64,000 nt of DNA from NCBI GenBank assembly GCA_019550975.1, contig SDWH01000007.1:1-64000 (forward strand). The letters run 5' to 3'. Shown here one piece after another: positions 62,801 through 64,000 of the stretch. Within the stretch, counting starts at the first letter, position 1, and every line of letters starts with the position of its first letter. Below the pieces are notes generated by a model. The model was not told the origin of the DNA. It did not search any database and was given only the letters and a program-made list of their open reading frames with translations. The DNA is from Bacteroidales bacterium SW299 (GTDB taxonomy: Bacteria; Bacteroidota; Bacteroidia; Bacteroidales; Bacteroidaceae). The position numbers and the translations under genes are program-made.

Positions 62801-63898
62801 GTATGGAAGTTCAGCCGACCATTTGTTCGGATTTTTTATGGGTAGGACGGTTTTTGATATTGATGTTTCGTTAGGCTTTATATTTCTGATGTTTTCAGAT
62901 TGTACAGACTTTATGAATGTGTTTTCGTCTGAATATAGCTTGTTGGCATACAAAGAGTAGCAGATGCTGTATCCTTTTTTGTTTTTATTCTCGTGGTTGA
63001 ATATTTCAGCGGAGATAGCTAATTGTCCGTCAGTATATGTTTCGTCGAGGTCAGGTGTAACGATCAAATCTCGTATGTGGGTTTGAGGAACGGAATGAAG
63101 CGACACTGTGCGGAATATTCCTGGAAGGCGGAACATATCTTGTGCTTCCAAAAACGAACCATCTGAGTTTCTGTACACTTCAACCGCGACAGTATTATTT
63201 CCTTTATGAAGAAAATCGGTGATGTTAAAGCTTGCCATATTCCGGGAATTCTTGGAAAACCCCACATATTGTCCGTTAATCCACAGATAGAAGAAGGAAT
63301 CAACTCCATCGAAGTTGATGAATATTTCTCGCCCCTTCCAGTCTTTCGGCAATTGAAAGGTTCGTCGGAACGAACCTACTTCGTTGCGATGTTTATAAGT
63401 TGTCCATGTTGCGGGAGGAGTCCGCATTACACCATTTTTCCAATCGTTTACTTTCACTTGATGCATGAAAATCAGTGATTGGTTGACATAGATGGGTACT
63501 CCATATTTCAGACTGCCGTCTTTCTGTATCCCATAGATGTTCCAACTGGAAGGAACTGCAATGCTGTCCCATGTAGAAACGTTATAATTTTCCTTATAGA
63601 AATCGGTGGGGCGCACCTTAGGGTTAGGTGACCATTGAAAATGCCAGTATCCATTGAGGGACTTCCAGTATTTGCTGTATTCTGGAAGCACTTTTCTTGC
63701 CTTTTCAACTCCGTTGAAAGAAAAGAAATATGCGTGAGGCTGTTCTTTGTTCAGGGCAAGGCTTTCTGGTGATTCCCATTCATTTCCTGATGGGGCATTT
63801 GTCATTTCATACGTGAATCCTTTCAATATAGGATTTGTTTGGGCAAAAAGAGCCTGTGTGCATAATAATGCAAAGATAAAGCAATGTCGTTTGTTCAT
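59876..63898 (-). CDS. GH2 beta-galactosidase with C-terminal F5/8 type C (CBM32-like) domain
   Basis: This 1340-residue secreted LacZ-like enzyme has a signal peptide (CTQALFA). The N-terminal jelly-roll shows YWHFQWSPNPKVRP and FINFDGVDSFFYLWINGQYVGFSKNSR. In the barrel the acid/base Glu is in WSLGNEGGPGNN (about residue 532) and the nucleophile Glu in FHISEYAHSMGN (about 595). The beta-sandwich with the small LacZ C-domain follows, and a final discoidin-like domain from about residue 1200 (SSEEPGEGNASHLTDGDLNT, IWHTMY, YVSQDGKIWG). It probably releases terminal beta-galactose. It is first in the PUL 2 order on this strand. Confidence 0.93.
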   Translation of the reverse strand: MNKRHCFIFALLCTQALFAQTNPILKGFTYEMTNAPSGNEWESPESLALNKEQPHAYFFSFNGVEKARKVLPEYSKYWKSLNGYWHFQWSPNPKVRPTDFYKENYNVSTWDSIAVPSSWNIYGIQKDGSLKYGVPIYVNQSLIFMHQVKVNDWKNGVMRTPPATWTTYKHRNEVGSFRRTFQLPKDWKGREIFINFDGVDSFFYLWINGQYVGFSKNSRNMASFNITDFLHKGNNTVAVEVYRNSDGSFLEAQDMFRLPGIFRTVSLHSVPQTHIRDLIVTPDLDETYTDGQLAISAEIFNHENKNKKGYSICYSLYANKLYSDENTFIKSVQSENIRNIKPNETSISKTVLPIKNPNKWSAELPYRYTLVAELKDQKGHTIETVSTTVGFREVEIKDTPASEDEFGLAGRYHYINGKPVKLKGVNRHETNPESGHAITHKQMKEEIMLMKRANINHVRNSHYPTDPYWYHLCDKYGIYLEDEANLESHEYRYGKESLSHPKEWENAHIARVMEMAHATINHPSVVIWSLGNEGGPGNNFLSAYRELKKFDTSRPVQYERNNDIVDIGSNQYPSVEWVRGAASGKYNIKYPFHISEYAHSMGNASGNLTDYWEAIESTNYLCGGAIWDWVDQSMLNYDPKTGERYFAYGGDFGDYPNDGQFVMNGIMFGNLTPKPQYYEVKKVYQHIETRPIDIKKGRIEIFNKYYFKTLDDYNIRWSFYKDGREIKAGTLSPGTVSPRTRKEIVLPYIPEIRNDAEYFVKIQFLLKEDKPWAKKGYVIAEEQIAIKEEAERPSIAEVTASSEPIRTEGLETDKKLISIRGKGFEVIFDKSKGTIHQLDYNGKTVIKEGKGPKLDAFRAFVNNDNWIFASWFENGLHNLQHKVTGFRAKNNKDGTLTLLFTIESQAPCGATIHGGVYSGRNSIEERTTQPFEESDFKFTSNLAWNIYKDGSIELASSIVSNRPETILPRLGYAMEIPERFNDFTYYGRGPIDNYSDRKSSQFIEIHKSKVADEFVPFPKPQNTGNHEDVRWCALTDDEGEGVLFIARAPLAVSALPYSALDMTLASHPYQLKKTGSTFLHLDCGVTGLGGCSCGPIPLKKDQITAGHHTMGFIIRPAGGDLSQRACVKATSRIPLSITRNRMGKIEIISSDTMEVLYTIGDSKPRRYEAPFPLVEGGAITAWEQKNPSSKTSITFGKMPNINAQAVYASSEEPGEGNASHLTDGDLNTIWHTMYSVTQAKYPHWVDLDTGEERTLKGITYYPRQDNSNGNVKDYAIYVSQDGKIWGKPVCKGSFENTQNEKKVLFPSPIKARFVRFMALSEQYGNDYASGAEITVLEEQK

Positions 63899-63974
63899 GA
63901 TATTATAAGGTTATTTTTTTCTTATAAAGACAGTAATGTCATTCAAAATACGTAGGGATTAAAAAGAAAATAAT

Positions 63975-63982
63975 TAAATTTG
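63975..63982 (+). promoter_or_regulatory. -7 box pointing out of the window
   Basis: TAAATTTG matches TAnnTTTG on the plus strand, divergent from GH2. It suggests a gene on the plus strand just beyond the window, possibly a regulator of PUL 2. This is inference. Confidence 0.35.
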
Positions 63983-64000
63983 TCGCTACTTTTTATAGAT

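Overview
The window is chromosomal DNA from a gut-type Bacteroidales bacterium, most likely Bacteroides or Phocaeicola. Supporting signs are: two SusC/SusD polysaccharide utilization loci (PULs), a hybrid two-component regulator, a fused SecDF, many lipoproteins (some with the acidic C-S-D-D-E type start linked to surface export), and intergenic boxes matching the Bacteroides -7 promoter consensus TAnnTTTG. No rRNA, tRNA, insertion sequence or CRISPR array was recognised.

Layout. 1-4070 (minus strand): a thioredoxin-like lipoprotein, dprA, an acyl-CoA thioesterase and a DUF2851 gene. 4150-8005 (plus): dapB, lepB, a second signal-peptidase-like gene that has lost both catalytic residues, and a WbqC-family gene. 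8053-15936 (plus): two overlapping rhomboid proteases, an endonuclease/exonuclease/phosphatase-fold membrane protein, an M3 peptidase lipoprotein and secDF. 16108-29968: PUL 1, with an HTCS regulator (minus) divergent from a surface lipoprotein, SusC, SusD and two GH30 enzymes (plus). 30234-40811: housekeeping genes, with comM, a cysteine-less TlpA-like lipoprotein, a TPR/OmpA-like lipoprotein and xerD on minus, then aroQ, pyk, an O-methyltransferase, rbfA and an FtsX/LolE-type permease on plus, then serine acetyltransferase on minus. 40900-41188: a 46-codon very basic ORF and the 3' remnant of a polysaccharide deacetylase. 41189-63898: PUL 2, all minus, read from right to left as GH2 beta-galactosidase, FecR anti-sigma, STN-type SusC, SusD, two IPT/NHL lipoproteins, a beta-helix lipoprotein, a GH89-GH123 fusion, GH29 alpha-fucosidase and a double SGNH esterase.

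How the genes work together. In PUL 1 the HTCS probably senses a breakdown product in the periplasm. The lipoprotein GH30 would cut a beta-linked (possibly beta-1,6) glycan at the cell surface, SusCD would import the fragments, and the secreted GH30 would finish them. In PUL 2 the STN domain of SusC and the FecR protein suggest sigma/anti-sigma control. The enzyme set (alpha-GlcNAc, beta-HexNAc, alpha-fucose, beta-galactose and probable O-acyl esters) points to a host glycan such as mucin or a glycolipid glycan; this substrate call is inference.

The most unusual items are: a dispersed family of 21-bp palindromic tandem repeats placed just after glycosidase genes at three loci; the GH89-GH123 fusion; the catalytically dead signal peptidase paralogue; a palindrome centred between two identical divergent -7 boxes; and the deacetylase remnant lying in frame behind the PUL 2 esterase, which marks a likely island junction.
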